64,000 bases of DNA from Streptomyces rubrogriseus (GCF_027947575.1 NZ_CP116256.1:3286001-3350000), one strand, 5' to 3'. Counted from the first letter of the stretch, positions 17,680 to 26,637 are shown. Numbers and translations are program-made. Notes: generated by a model from the sequence alone, not told the origin.

Positions 17680-18426
17680 CTAGCGCTGCCCTTCGGCCCA
17701 CTCGTCGAAGTGGGTCTCCGCGATGCGGGCGTCGGCGCCGGGGAGCAGATCCGACTCCTGGAGGGCCGCACCCCAGTAGAGACCGTTCGGGTCCGTCACG
17801 ACCGTACGGGTGTCCGCCCGCACGGCGAGGCCCTTGCGGATGAAGTCCTCCAGCCGGAACACGTCGGGGCCCGCGACCTCGACCGTGCCGTTGACGGGTG
17901 AACCGACGGCCGTGCGGCCCACAGCCGCGGCCACGTCGCCCGAGAAGATGGGCTGGATCTTGATGGGGGCGACGGTCACGGTGTCACCCTCCGTCGCCGA
18001 GTCCGCCAGGGTCTTCGCGAACTCGAAGAACTGCGTGGCGTGCACGATCGAGTACGGAATCCCGGAGCCCTTGATCATCTCCTCCTGGGCCTGCTTGGCC
18101 TGGAAGTAGCCGCTCGCCTGAAGCCGGTCGGTCCCCACGACGGAGAGCGCCACGTGGTGGGCGACACCGGCCTCCGCCTCGGCCTTCAGGAGGTTGGTCG
18201 TCGACACGCGGAAGAACTCCTTGACCGCGTCGTCCGCGAACGACGGAGAGTTCGATACGTCGACGACGACCGAGGTTCCTCGCAGCACCTCCGCCAGGCC
18301 CTCGCCGGTCATCGTGTTGACGCCGGTGTTCGGGGAGGCCGGGACCGCCTCGTGCCCGTGCTCGCCGAGCCTGGCGACGACCTGCGAGCCGATGAGCCCG
18401 GTGCCGCCGATTACCACAACCTTCAT
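17680..18426 (-). CDS. NmrA-like NAD(P)-binding protein, paralogue 2
   Basis: A 248-aa atypical SDR/NmrA-like protein with an intact nucleotide loop, MKVVVIGGTGLIGSQVVARL. Blocks shared with the gene at 4168 are RGTSVVVDVSNS, HHVALSVVGTDRL, IPYSIVHATQFFEF and SGDVAAAVGRTAVGSPVNGT. These proteins bind NAD(P) and act as oxidoreductases, epimerases or redox sensors. The ATG at 18426 starts exactly at the conserved strand. Upstream on the same strand is a strong promoter signature, and the divergent neighbour is an ECF-type sigma gene. That pairing of an epimerase/oxidoreductase gene with an ECF41-type sigma gene is typical of the group. Confidence 0.92.
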   Translation of the reverse strand: MKVVVIGGTGLIGSQVVARLGEHGHEAVPASPNTGVNTMTGEGLAEVLRGTSVVVDVSNSPSFADDAVKEFFRVSTTNLLKAEAEAGVAHHVALSVVGTDRLQASGYFQAKQAQEEMIKGSGIPYSIVHATQFFEFAKTLADSATEGDTVTVAPIKIQPIFSGDVAAAVGRTAVGSPVNGTVEVAGPDVFRLEDFIRKGLAVRADTRTVVTDPNGLYWGAALQESDLLPGADARIAETHFDEWAEGQR

Positions 18427-18498
18427 CGGAACGCCTTTCGGAGGGTTCTCTCGGAGCGGCGCCCACGGCCGCGACCGAGCTTTATTCACCTAACCAAT

Positions 18499-18525
18499 GA
18501 CCGAACAGAGGCGCCACCTGTGACA
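18499..18525 (-). promoter_or_regulatory. ECF41-like promoter candidate for NmrA-2
   Basis: Minus strand: TGTCACA (18525-18519), 16 nt, GGTC (18502-18499), with C before it giving CGGTC. The start codon is 73 nt downstream. It is identical in form to the sites at 4049, 5887 and 8669. The rest of the 309-bp gap 18427-18735 shows no other signal I can name. Confidence 0.6.
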
Positions 18526-18735
18526 GAGAGGACGAGGCAGGGAGGGGCGGGGTGCTTCCCCACAGCGACTCCTTCAACCTCCATGTGCGGGTTCCTCCAC
18601 CGGGGAATGACTGCGGAATGACTGTCGACCCGCTCAGGTGGTCCGATCGCCTCCGGCGGCGGCGTAGGTTCGGCCGTGAAGTACCACGACGTCTGAACGA
18701 GGCCCTTGTTCGGCTGCTCGTCTCGGGAAGGAAAC

Positions 18736-19398
18736 GTGGAAGTGAAGTGTGCCAAGAGGGATGAGGATGACAACACTGGGGACGAGTGGGGCCGTGTGCA
18801 TACCTCCGTGTCACCCCATGGGCCACCCGCCGGACCCCACGGCCGGCCCGAGGACACCTTCGCCCGGCAGCGGCCGCGACTGCTCGGAATCGCGTACGGC
18901 ATGCTCGGGAGCATCACGCAGGCCGAGGGCGTCGTGCGTCATGTCCGGCTGCGCTGGCAGGCCACCGACCACGCGCTGGTGGCCGATCCGCAGGCCTACC
19001 TGACCAGAGCCACCACCCGGTTGTCGATCAGACTCGCGCAGTCCGTGCGGTCGCGGCGCGAGTCCTACATCGGCCCCTGGCTGCCCGAGCCCCTGGACAC
19101 CGGTGATGCCGCGGGGACCGGCGCCGTGCACTCGGAGTCGGTCGAGTTCGGTGTCCTGCTCATGCTGGAGCGGCTGGACCTCGCGGAACGAGCGGCCCTC
19201 GTGCTGCGGGACGGGCTGGCCTCCCCCTACCCCGAGATCGCCGCCGTCCTCGGCGTCGACGAGACCCGTGCCCGGCACCTGGTGCACACTGCGCGACAGC
19301 ACCTCGCCACGGATCGCGGCGCGGATCCGGAACGCCGCGAGGACACCGCCGGCCGGCCGCGCGAGGACGACGACGCCGAGGACTACGAGGCCGCATGA
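18736..19398 (+). CDS. ECF sigma factor-like protein lacking the SnoaL extension
   Basis: A protein of about 220 aa related to SigJ/ECF41 sigma factors. Region 2 is recognisable (RLLGIAYGMLGSITQAEGVV, then RLRWQATDHALVADPQAYLT) and is followed by RRESYIGPWLPEPL, typical of SigJ-like proteins. Region 4 is SPYPEIAAVLGVDETRARHL. The usual acidic AEDVVQ is AEGVVRH here, so the -10-recognition helix is altered and activity is uncertain. The SnoaL-like C-terminal domain is missing; the tail is Asp/Glu/Arg-rich. The start is uncertain: GTG 18736 (GGAAGG just upstream) is given, but GTG 18796 is also possible. It is divergent from NmrA-2, the classic position of an ECF41 sigma gene relative to its target. 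Confidence 0.7.
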   Translation: MEVKCAKRDEDDNTGDEWGRVHTSVSPHGPPAGPHGRPEDTFARQRPRLLGIAYGMLGSITQAEGVVRHVRLRWQATDHALVADPQAYLTRATTRLSIRLAQSVRSRRESYIGPWLPEPLDTGDAAGTGAVHSESVEFGVLLMLERLDLAERAALVLRDGLASPYPEIAAVLGVDETRARHLVHTARQHLATDRGADPERREDTAGRPREDDDAEDYEAA

Positions 19399-19403
19399 CC
19401 GGG

Positions 19404-19456
19404 CCGACGTCTTCTTCGTCCCCTCGGCGCGACCGCCGAGGGGACGAAGGCGTCGG
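19404..19456. terminator. Strong hairpin terminator after the second sigma gene
   Basis: A perfect 16-bp stem (19414-19429 with 19434-19449) closes on a CGAC tetraloop, with further pairing of CCGACG to CGTCGG at its base. It lies just beyond the stop of the sigma-like gene. Confidence 0.85.
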
Positions 19457-19579
19457 CGCGGTCCTCCCGTGCGAGGGTGCGCGGCACGGTGAACGGGTCC
19501 GTCCGGGGGCCCGGCATCACCGATCCACACTGCTGTGACATGGTGTGTGGAAATATGAGTAGGGAGAGGGTGTTCGTCC

Positions 19580-20530
19580 ATGGGCGGAGAATTCGCGGAA
19601 CCGGAGCCCCAGATGGTTCTGTCCCCGCTGACCAGTGCGGCGATCTTCCTCGTCGTCACGATCGACAGCGGCGGGGAGGACACCGTCCGGGACCTGCTGT
19701 CGGACGTCGCCTCGCTGGAACGGGCCGTCGGGTTCCGCGCGCAGCCCGACGGCAGGCTGAGCTGTGTCACCGGCATCGGTTCCGAGGCCTGGGACCGCCT
19801 GTTCTCAGGGGCGCGTCCAGCCCTGCTGCACCCCTTCCGGGAACTGGACGGGCCGGTGCACCGGGCAGTCGCCACCCCCGGCGACCTGCTCTTCCACATC
19901 AGGGCCGCACGGCTGGACCTGTGCTTCGCACTCGCCACGGAGATCATGGGCCGTCTGCGCGGGGCGGTCACCCCTCAGGACGAGGTGCACGGCTTCAAGT
20001 ACTTCGACGAACGCGACATGCTCGGTTTCGTCGACGGCACGGAGAACCCGACGGGAGCCGCAGCACGCAGGGCCGTCCTCGTCGGTGACGAGGATCCGGC
20101 CTTCGCGGGCGGGAGCTACGTCGTCGTGCAGAAGTACCTGCACGACCTCGACGCGTGGGAGGGGCTCTCCGTCGAGGCCCAGGAGCGGGCGATCGGCCGC
20201 CGCAAGACGACCGACGTGGAGCTGTCCGACGACGTCAAGCCCGCCGACTCGCACGTCGCTCTCACCAGCGTCACCGGTCCGGACGGCAGCGATCTGGAGA
20301 TCCTGCGGGACAACATGCCCTTCGGATCGGTGGGCCGCGAGGAGTTCGGCACGTACTTCATCGGGTACGCCCGTACCCCCGAGGTGACGGAGACGATGCT
20401 GGAGCGGATGTTCCTGGGCACCGCGTCGGCACCGCACGACCGCATCCTGGACTTCTCCACCGCCGTCACCGGCTCACTGTTCTTCACACCGGCGGCGGAC
20501 TTCCTGGAGGACCTTCCCGCTCGGCCCTGA
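19580..20530 (+). CDS. DyP-type haem peroxidase
   Basis: A 316-aa dye-decolourising peroxidase that oxidises phenolics or dyes with H2O2. The diagnostic GFVDG motif is at residues 149-153 with the distal Asp152, in GFVDGTENP. The proximal haem ligand is probably His225 (ADSHVALT) and the distal Arg is Arg243 (LRDNMPFG). The length and lack of a Tat or Sec signal fit cytoplasmic or encapsulin-loaded class B enzymes. No encapsulin gene is in the window, and the C-terminus shows no obvious cargo tag. The ATG at 19580 follows an AGGGAGAGGG purine tract. It stands alone between a terminator and the T7SS island. Confidence 0.95.
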   Translation: MGGEFAEPEPQMVLSPLTSAAIFLVVTIDSGGEDTVRDLLSDVASLERAVGFRAQPDGRLSCVTGIGSEAWDRLFSGARPALLHPFRELDGPVHRAVATPGDLLFHIRAARLDLCFALATEIMGRLRGAVTPQDEVHGFKYFDERDMLGFVDGTENPTGAAARRAVLVGDEDPAFAGGSYVVVQKYLHDLDAWEGLSVEAQERAIGRRKTTDVELSDDVKPADSHVALTSVTGPDGSDLEILRDNMPFGSVGREEFGTYFIGYARTPEVTETMLERMFLGTASAPHDRILDFSTAVTGSLFFTPAADFLEDLPARP

Positions 20531-20540
20531 GCACCGAGCG
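20518..20540 (+). terminator. Possible terminator overlapping the DyP stop
   Basis: CGCTCGG (20518-20524) and CCGAGCG (20534-20540) can pair across the stop codon. The stem is only 7 bp. Confidence 0.35.
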
Positions 20541-20893
20541 GCGCGGCGTGCCGCGGACGCCGTGACCAGGCGTACCCAGCCGCCGGTGAGCGCCGGCAAG
20601 GCCGGGCCCGGCACTTCGGTCCGGGAGCAGGAGTGCGTTCCAGGTCCGCCAGAACATGGTGTGCACGCATGTGACAGTGGGTCAAGCCAACGTGAACTTG
20701 GCCATTCGTTGTCGGGACTGCCGTGGTTTTCCCCTAACATTGGTTCCCCGATGGGTCGTTCGTGTGCCGATCGGGTGGATTCCGCCTGTCCGACGGGCAG
20801 TTCCGCCGACGGGCTGTCGATTCCGGACCTCTCCCACCTGGCCGGTGCGTCGAGCGCCGGGCCATCGAATCGAGTTCAGGAAGGCGGGGCGTC
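20541..20893 (+). other. 353-bp noncoding region in front of the T7SS island
   Basis: No gene is seen. It is somewhat less G+C-rich than its surroundings around 20690-20750 and should hold the promoter of the first WXG100 gene. GCCAA (20686-20690) and TTGGC (20698-20702) form a short dyad. A minus-strand TGTCACA (20675-20669) has no gene to serve. I cannot assign a start point. Confidence 0.4.
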
Positions 20894-21256
20894 ATGGCGA
20901 CACCCGACGGAGGGCAGGGCGGTTTCAGGGGCTCGGACGGTGTCCTGTACAAAACGACACCCGAGGATCTGAAGGCCAAGGCCCTGGACATCCGCACGAC
21001 CGAACAGATCGTGCAGGCGGAACTCGACGCCCTCAAGAGCTACGTGGTCGCGATGGAGGCGAACTGGCAGGGCGTCGCCTCGAACACCTTCCAGGAACTG
21101 ATGAGGGAGTGGGACGTGTACGCGGCACAGCTCCAGAACGCGTTGCTCGCCATCGCGGGCGGCCTGGACTCCAGCGCCGACAACTACCTCGGCTCCGAGC
21201 ACTCGAACCTGGCGAACCTCAACAACGTGTCACTTCCGAAGGCCAACCTGTCCTGA
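20894..21256 (+). CDS. WXG100-family ESX protein 1
   Basis: A 120-aa small helical-hairpin protein of the WXG100 (EsxA/EsxB) superfamily, secreted by type VII systems as dimers. The turn motif is present as NWQGVASNTFQELM, flanked by helices EQIVQAELDALKSYVVAMEA and EWDVYAAQLQNALLAIAGGL. The C-terminal half also ends in the SEHSNLANLNN region. The ATG at 20894 is preceded by AGGAAGG; the upstream open frame is not protein-like. It is the first gene of the island and probably forms a pair with the next gene, 58 bp downstream. Confidence 0.9.
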   Translation: MATPDGGQGGFRGSDGVLYKTTPEDLKAKALDIRTTEQIVQAELDALKSYVVAMEANWQGVASNTFQELMREWDVYAAQLQNALLAIAGGLDSSADNYLGSEHSNLANLNNVSLPKANLS

Positions 21257-21314
21257 TGCCGGCCTGCGTCCGCACGTCCGCTCGCTGCTCACACCCTCCG
21301 AGGAAGGAATCGCG

Positions 21315-21641
21315 ATGCCCGATATCGAAAGTGTGCCGATCTACGTCGGCCAGGGCCTGGAGACCGCCGGCCAGGACATCAACGCCGCGGCCCAGCACAT
21401 CATGGGCGAACTGCACGCCCTGAAGAGCCGGATCCAGTCGCTGATCGACACATGGAACGCGCAGTCGGCGACCGACTACCAACTGCGCATGCACGAGTGG
21501 GACATGGCCGCGGTGGGCCTCTTCGGCAGCGAGGAGGACGACGGTGTGCTCGGCGAGATCGCCCACGTCATGCGGGTGAACTGGGGCAACTACGTCGGTG
21601 CCGAGGAGGCCAACATCAGGACCTGGAACTCGGTGCACTGA
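21315..21641 (+). CDS. WXG100-like ESX protein 2
   Basis: A 108-aa partner of the preceding WXG100 protein. It has the two-helix pattern (GQDINAAAQHIMGELHALKS and QLRMHEWDMAAVGLFGSEED) with the turn written TWNAQSATDY, i.e. Trp is kept but Gly is replaced by Ala. It would form a heterodimer with gene 1 and be recognised by the EccC ATPase. A GAGGAAGG ribosome site lies 8 nt upstream. Gene order (two esx-like genes, then eccD) fits an actinobacterial ESX operon. Confidence 0.85.
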   Translation: MPDIESVPIYVGQGLETAGQDINAAAQHIMGELHALKSRIQSLIDTWNAQSATDYQLRMHEWDMAAVGLFGSEEDDGVLGEIAHVMRVNWGNYVGAEEANIRTWNSVH

Positions 21642-21688
21642 CCCCCGCCCCTCGACAGGCCCGCTACGTGTGACAAGGAAGACATCCA

Positions 21689-23047
21689 GTGGAGAATGAA
21701 CGCTGTCACGTGACCGTGGTGGGCGCACGGCGGCGGGTCGATCTCGCGGTGCCCGCGGACGCGGCGATCGCCGAGTACACCCCGACCCTGCTCACGCTCG
21801 TGGGGCAGGTGGAGCTGGACGAGACGTTCCCCCCGGTGTGGTCGCTGGCCCTGCCCGGCGCCCCGCCCCTCGCACCCGAAGCCTCGCTGCGGGAGGCGGG
21901 CGTGGCGGACGGCGCCACGCTCTACCTGCGGGACGTGGCCGCGGGCGAGTTCGACGAACCCGTGGTCACCGACCTGGAGGAGTCCGTCGAGAGCACCCGC
22001 GACGGTGTCACCGCCTGGGGCCGACGGGTCCGCGCCTGCACCACGCTGGTCCTGGCCGTGCTGGGCCTCGTCGCGGCCTTCGTGGTACTGGCGCGGTCGG
22101 GTTCCGCGGACTCCTACCGTCCCGGCACCGGGGTCGGCGCTATGGTCGTGGCGTTCGCGCTGGCCCTGCTGGCCTGGCACTCCACCCGACAGGGCTGGTC
22201 GCTGCCACTGGGCCTGAGGCTGATCATGGCGTGCGCGGCCGTACCCCTGCTCGCCACGTCCGCGGCCTGCCTGCCGGTGGCGAGCGCGAGCCTTGCCGGC
22301 CTGCTCCTGGCCCTGAGCGTGGGTGCCTTGGTCGGAGCCCTCGCCGCGCTGCTGGCGGTCCGTCACGTCACGACGCTGATGGCCGTGGCGATCACCGGCA
22401 TCACCCTGGTGCTGACCGCCGCCCTCACCCTTGGCCGTACCTCGCTGCTGGAGTCGGCGGCCGTGGTGTCCGCCACCACCATGGGCGTGCTCGCCGCCGC
22501 ACCCAAGGCGGCCGGGCACTTCGCGGTGCTGGCGGGTCCGCGGGCGGGCGGCACGGACCTCTACGCCGACGAGGCGGACGTCCTGCGGCTGGTGAAGCGG
22601 GGGCAGCGCGTGCTCATCGGCACGAACGTCCTCGGCTCGGCCGTCGCAGCCGCGTGCCTGGTGGTCCTGGGCGCGGCGGACCACGCCTTCGCGGTCGCGC
22701 TCACCGCCTGCCTCGGCCTCGCGCTGATCCTGCGGGCGGGGCGGCTGACGATGGCGCCCGCCGTCGTCCCGATGGTGGCCGCCGGGACCCTCGGCCTGGC
22801 CGTGGCACTGGTCCGGGCCCCGGGCAACTTCGGGGCACCGCCGTGGACCGGGCCGGTCACCCTGCTGGGCGCGGCCGTGCTGGCGCTGGCGTTCGGCCTC
22901 GGCCGCGCGTTCCGCGCCGACGCGGACGAGGAGCGGCCGACCTGGATCGACACACTCGCCGGGCTCTTCCTGCTGGCCTCCGTACCGGTCGCGGTGGGCG
23001 TCTTCGGTGTCTACACCTCGCTGCTGCAGTCGGGGCAGACGCCGTGA
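21689..23047 (+). CDS. eccD: Type VII secretion integral membrane protein EccD
   Basis: A 452-aa membrane component of the ESX secretion machine. The N-terminal 100 residues form the ubiquitin-like YukD domain (CHVTVVGARRRVDLAVPADA, LYLRDVAAGEFDEPVV). About eleven hydrophobic segments follow, starting TTLVLAVLGLVAAFVVLA and ending LAGLFLLASVPVAVGVFGVY, the number typical of EccD. EccD lines the inner-membrane channel together with EccB, EccC and EccE. The GTG at 21689 has AAGGA 9 nt upstream and starts directly before the ubiquitin-like strand. eccB and eccE are not in this window, so the rest of the machine must be elsewhere or beyond the known families. Confidence 0.93.
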   Translation: MENERCHVTVVGARRRVDLAVPADAAIAEYTPTLLTLVGQVELDETFPPVWSLALPGAPPLAPEASLREAGVADGATLYLRDVAAGEFDEPVVTDLEESVESTRDGVTAWGRRVRACTTLVLAVLGLVAAFVVLARSGSADSYRPGTGVGAMVVAFALALLAWHSTRQGWSLPLGLRLIMACAAVPLLATSAACLPVASASLAGLLLALSVGALVGALAALLAVRHVTTLMAVAITGITLVLTAALTLGRTSLLESAAVVSATTMGVLAAAPKAAGHFAVLAGPRAGGTDLYADEADVLRLVKRGQRVLIGTNVLGSAVAAACLVVLGAADHAFAVALTACLGLALILRAGRLTMAPAVVPMVAAGTLGLAVALVRAPGNFGAPPWTGPVTLLGAAVLALAFGLGRAFRADADEERPTWIDTLAGLFLLASVPVAVGVFGVYTSLLQSGQTP

Positions 23048-23075
23048 GGGGCCCGGAGGCCGAGGCGGTGCGGCG

Positions 23076-25775
23076 GTGAGACGCAACGCCGTCAGGGTGG
23101 CGGACCGGGGCTGGGGCACGCATCGCACCGTCACCGCCGCCGTTCGCGCGGCCGACGAGGGCGCGGTGATCCACGTCCAGCCCGGGGACTATCGCGAATC
23201 GGTGGTGCTGGACCGCGACATCACCCTGATCGCCGAGAAGGGTCCGGGCACGGTGCGCGTCGTCGCCGTCCACGGACCCGCGATCACGGTGCGGGGCGGA
23301 ACCTGCGAGCTGCGCGACCTCACGGTCGAGGGCACCAACGACCGCGAGCCCGCCGTGTTCGTCAGCGGCGGCCGGGCCGTCCTCGACCACTGCGCCGTCT
23401 CCGGCGGGCGCGTCGAGATCGGCCGCGGCAGCGCCGAACTGCGCACCTGCACCGTCGAGAACGCCGAGGACTCGGGTGTCCTCGTCACCGGCACGGCCCA
23501 AGTCGTGGCGGAGGACTGCGTGATCCGCTCCACGGCGGGGCACGGGCTGACGCTCAGTGATGCCGCCCGCGCGGAGGTACGGCGCACCACGGTCGAACGC
23601 GTCACCGGCTGCGGCATCGTGCTGACCGGCGAGTCGCAGGGCACCTTCGACGCCTGCACGGTCCGGCACGTCGGCGACGCCGGCCTGCTGGCTCAGACCC
23701 GGTCGCGCCCGCTCCTGCGGGACTGCCGGCTGCACGACATCGGGACGCAAGGCGTACGCGCCGCCGACGGCGCCGTCGCCGCGGCCGTCACCCCCGCCGC
23801 CGACGAGGGGGAGAACGCCGCAGCGGCAGAGCGCGGGGCGCCCCGCACCAGGCTGGAGACGTGCGAGATCTTCCGCACCGGCAGCGAGGGCGTCCTGGCG
23901 GGCGACGCGTCCCGGCTCCGGATGGACGACTGCCAGATACGGGAGACCGGGGGCGCCGGCGTCATCGCCGCGGGCACCGGACGCGTCGAGATGGACCACG
24001 TCCGCGTCGTCGACGTACCCGGCAGCGGCCTGGCCGTCGTGGAGGACGCGGAACTACGGGTGCGCGGCGGCACGGTGGCCCGGACCGGGGCCAACGGCGT
24101 GCACGCCACCGACCGGTGCACCGTACGGCTCACCGAGTGCGAGATCTCCACCACGGCCTACACGGCACTGCACATCGCCGGCAACGTCCGCGCCGAACTG
24201 CGCTCCTGCACCGTCCGCGACAGCGCCCAGCACGCCGTGCGTGTCGAGGGGGCGGCCGACCTCACCGCCGAGGACACGCGTATCGAACGAGCCCGGATGA
24301 CGGGCGTGGACGTCAAGGACGCCGACGCCGTACTGCGCGGACTCGTCGTCGCCGACACGGAGACCGGCATCCGGCTGGACAGCCGGCACCGGCCGCTGCT
24401 GGCCGACTGCGAGGTGCTGCGGCCCGCCAGGACCGGCGTCGAGATCGCGGCGGGCACCGGCGCCCTGCTGGTGGGCGGCCGGATCGAGGGATCGGGATCG
24501 GCCGGCGTCTTCCTCGACGAGCGCAGTGAGGCATGGATCGAGGACCTCACCATCTCGGACACCCAGGGCAGTGGCCTGGTGATCTGGGCCGATGCCCGGC
24601 CCCGCGTCCGCTCGGTCACGATCGCGGGCACCACCAAGAACGGTGTGTACGCGGGCGACGGGTCCGGGGGCCTGCTGGAGGACTGCACGATCTCCGCCAC
24701 CGGCTATCCGGCGGTGTACGTGGGGTCCAGGGCGGCCCCCCTCCTGCGCCGCTGCCTGGTGCGGGACACGGACGAGGACCTGTCCCAGGCCGACGACGCG
24801 GCGGCCCGCTTCGAGCAGTGCCGCACCAGCGGTGTCACGGCCTCCACCCTGCCCACGGCGGACGCGGGAGAGGCCGCCGGACCGGCCCTCGTGGCGGGCA
24901 CCGCGGGCATACCCCCGACCGGCCCCGGCGCGGCGGTCACCGTCCGGGAAGGGACGGGCGAGGACCGGCTGCCGGAGCTGCTGGCCGAACTGGACGACCT
25001 GGTGGGCCTGGAGAGCGTCAAGCGCGAGGTGGAGTCCATGGCCAAGCTGATGCAGCTGGTCAAGCGGCGTCAGGAGGCGGGTCTGCAGCCGCCGCCGCTG
25101 AGCCGCCACCTGGTCTTCGCGGGGAACCCGGGCACGGGGAAGACGACCGTGGCGCGACTCTACGGCCGGCTGCTGGCCGCTCTCGGACTGCTGACCGACG
25201 GGCACCTGGTGGAGGCCGACCGCGGCGCCCTGGTGGGGGAGTACGTCGGCCACACCGCTCCCCGGACCACCGCCGTCTTCAAGCGGGCGCTGGGCGGCGT
25301 GCTGTTCATCGACGAGGCCTACTCCCTGGTGCCGGCCGGGCAGAGCACGGACTTCGGGCAGGAGGCGATCTCCACCCTGGTGAAGCTGATGGAGGACCAC
25401 CGCGACGACGTGGTGGTGATCGCGGCCGGATACCCGCAGGACATGGAGCGCCTCATCGACTCCAACCCCGGCCTGGCCTCGCGCTTCACCCGGACCCTGC
25501 GCTTCGACGACTACTCGTCCCAGGACCTCGTGAGGATCGTGGAGCACCAGGCGGCGCTGCACGAGTACCGGATCGGCGACGACACCGCCGCGGCGCTGCT
25601 GGACCACTTCGGCTCGATCGCCCGGACCGAGCGCTTCGGCAACGGACGCACCGCCCGCCAGGTCTTCCAGCAGATGACCGAACAGCACGCCATGCGGGTG
25701 GCCGACCTGTCCGCCCCGGACGCCGACGACCTCACGGTGCTGCTGCCGGTCGACGTCCCCGCGGTGGTGTCCTGA
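23076..25775 (+). CDS. EccA-like AAA+ ATPase fused behind a parallel beta-helix domain
   Basis: An 899-aa two-part protein. Residues about 1-610 are a right-handed beta-helix of about 22-24-residue coils (pectate-lyase/NosD-like), with recurring patterns such as CTVENAEDSGVLVTGTAQVV and CEISTTAYTALHIAGNVRAE. Residues about 640-890 are a CbxX/CfxQ-type AAA+ ATPase like EccA and SpoVK: Walker A GNPGTGKTT (683-691), Walker B GGVLFIDEAYSL (about 740-751), and an arginine-finger region near GLASRFTRTL. EccA normally has TPR repeats instead of a beta-helix in front of the ATPase. A helper role in unloading or preparing ESX substrates is inferred. The GTG at 23076, 28 bp after eccD, gives the conserved RRNAVRVADRGWGTHRTV start. 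Confidence 0.88.
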   Translation: MRRNAVRVADRGWGTHRTVTAAVRAADEGAVIHVQPGDYRESVVLDRDITLIAEKGPGTVRVVAVHGPAITVRGGTCELRDLTVEGTNDREPAVFVSGGRAVLDHCAVSGGRVEIGRGSAELRTCTVENAEDSGVLVTGTAQVVAEDCVIRSTAGHGLTLSDAARAEVRRTTVERVTGCGIVLTGESQGTFDACTVRHVGDAGLLAQTRSRPLLRDCRLHDIGTQGVRAADGAVAAAVTPAADEGENAAAAERGAPRTRLETCEIFRTGSEGVLAGDASRLRMDDCQIRETGGAGVIAAGTGRVEMDHVRVVDVPGSGLAVVEDAELRVRGGTVARTGANGVHATDRCTVRLTECEISTTAYTALHIAGNVRAELRSCTVRDSAQHAVRVEGAADLTAEDTRIERARMTGVDVKDADAVLRGLVVADTETGIRLDSRHRPLLADCEVLRPARTGVEIAAGTGALLVGGRIEGSGSAGVFLDERSEAWIEDLTISDTQGSGLVIWADARPRVRSVTIAGTTKNGVYAGDGSGGLLEDCTISATGYPAVYVGSRAAPLLRRCLVRDTDEDLSQADDAAARFEQCRTSGVTASTLPTADAGEAAGPALVAGTAGIPPTGPGAAVTVREGTGEDRLPELLAELDDLVGLESVKREVESMAKLMQLVKRRQEAGLQPPPLSRHLVFAGNPGTGKTTVARLYGRLLAALGLLTDGHLVEADRGALVGEYVGHTAPRTTAVFKRALGGVLFIDEAYSLVPAGQSTDFGQEAISTLVKLMEDHRDDVVVIAAGYPQDMERLIDSNPGLASRFTRTLRFDDYSSQDLVRIVEHQAALHEYRIGDDTAAALLDHFGSIARTERFGNGRTARQVFQQMTEQHAMRVADLSAPDADDLTVLLPVDVPAVVS

Positions 25776-25818
25776 TGGCGGGCCGTGGCGTGTCCGCCCG
25801 ACACACCGGTGCCGGGCG

Positions 25819-25831
25819 GCACACCGTGTGC
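25819..25831. promoter_or_regulatory. GCACACCGTGTGC dyad (ACACSGTGT copy 4)
   Basis: A perfect 13-bp palindrome between the converging ends of the EccA-like gene and the minus-strand gene at 25835. Its position between two 3' ends is unusual for an operator, so a terminator or coincidence is possible. Confidence 0.35.
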
Positions 25832-25834
25832 TGC

Positions 25835-26458
25835 TCAGCTCGTCACGGGACCCGGAGGCTCCGGGAAGCGCGAGGCGCGGTCGAGACGGGAGTAGGACTG
25901 GCCGGAGCTGTTGATGAGCGCGACGTAGTTGCCCAGCAGCGCGAGGGCGTTGGCCTGCAGGGCCAGTGCCTTCTGCATGGCCGGGTTGATGTGGGCGGCG
26001 AACTCCTCACCGATCTCGGCGACGATGCGGGCGTCGTTGTCGTTGGTCTCCTGCACCGTCGGGCTCCAGCCGGTGCCTCCGGGTGTCGTGGGGCCGTACG
26101 AGCCCGAGGAGATGGCCGGCTTCGGCTTGGCCAGCGCCCAGAACTGCGAGTGCACGGCGGTGTCGACCCTGGCCCGCAGGGTCTCGTAGTTGCCGACCGC
26201 GTTGCGCCCCTGGGCCAGCAGGGTGGTCTCGGTCGCCCGGACGGTGGTCGCGTCGAACAGGATCGGGCCGCTGTCGGCCACTTCGGTCGCCGATTCGCCG
26301 CCCGACCCGCCGCTCGGGTCCTGGTTGAAGCTGGGCGGTGTCTCCCAGCCCACCGACATGCCGGGGACGAGGTGACCGAACTCCTTCCCCTTGTCCGGAT
26401 CTTCGACGGCTCCGCCGCCCTCGCCGCCCGGGGCGGGTTCATTCTGGGGATCGGGCAT
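25835..26458 (-). CDS. Unknown T7SS-island protein
   Basis: A 207-aa protein I do not recognise, encoded opposite to the rest of the island. The first 65 residues are Gly/Pro/Asp/Glu-rich and disordered. The rest is helical: FDATTVRATETTLLAQGRNA, YETLRARVDTAVHSQFWALA, then IGEEFAAHINPAMQKALALQ and LALLGNYVALINSSGQSYSR. Long helical hairpins of this kind are common in ESX-associated substrates such as the EspC/PE-like or LXG proteins, so it may be a secreted partner. The ATG at 26458 is divergent from the next WXG100 gene across 179 bp. A TGTCACA at 26535 in that gap lacks the matching -10-like element. Confidence 0.7.
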   Translation of the reverse strand: MPDPQNEPAPGGEGGGAVEDPDKGKEFGHLVPGMSVGWETPPSFNQDPSGGSGGESATEVADSGPILFDATTVRATETTLLAQGRNAVGNYETLRARVDTAVHSQFWALAKPKPAISSGSYGPTTPGGTGWSPTVQETNDNDARIVAEIGEEFAAHINPAMQKALALQANALALLGNYVALINSSGQSYSRLDRASRFPEPPGPVTS

Positions 26459-26637
26459 TCTCTGCTCCCATGTGAGCTTCCGCCGGCGACAGACAGCCGG
26501 CGTTTCGGTCGGACGATGCCGACCCTCGCAATGTTGTCACACCGAACTCCGGCGGTGAAAGCGCCGGAGCCCAAGTCGGTAGGCCGCCCGGCTTCCGTGT
26601 GCCGTGGACGGCGGTCAAGGCTCAAGGAGTGTCAGTC

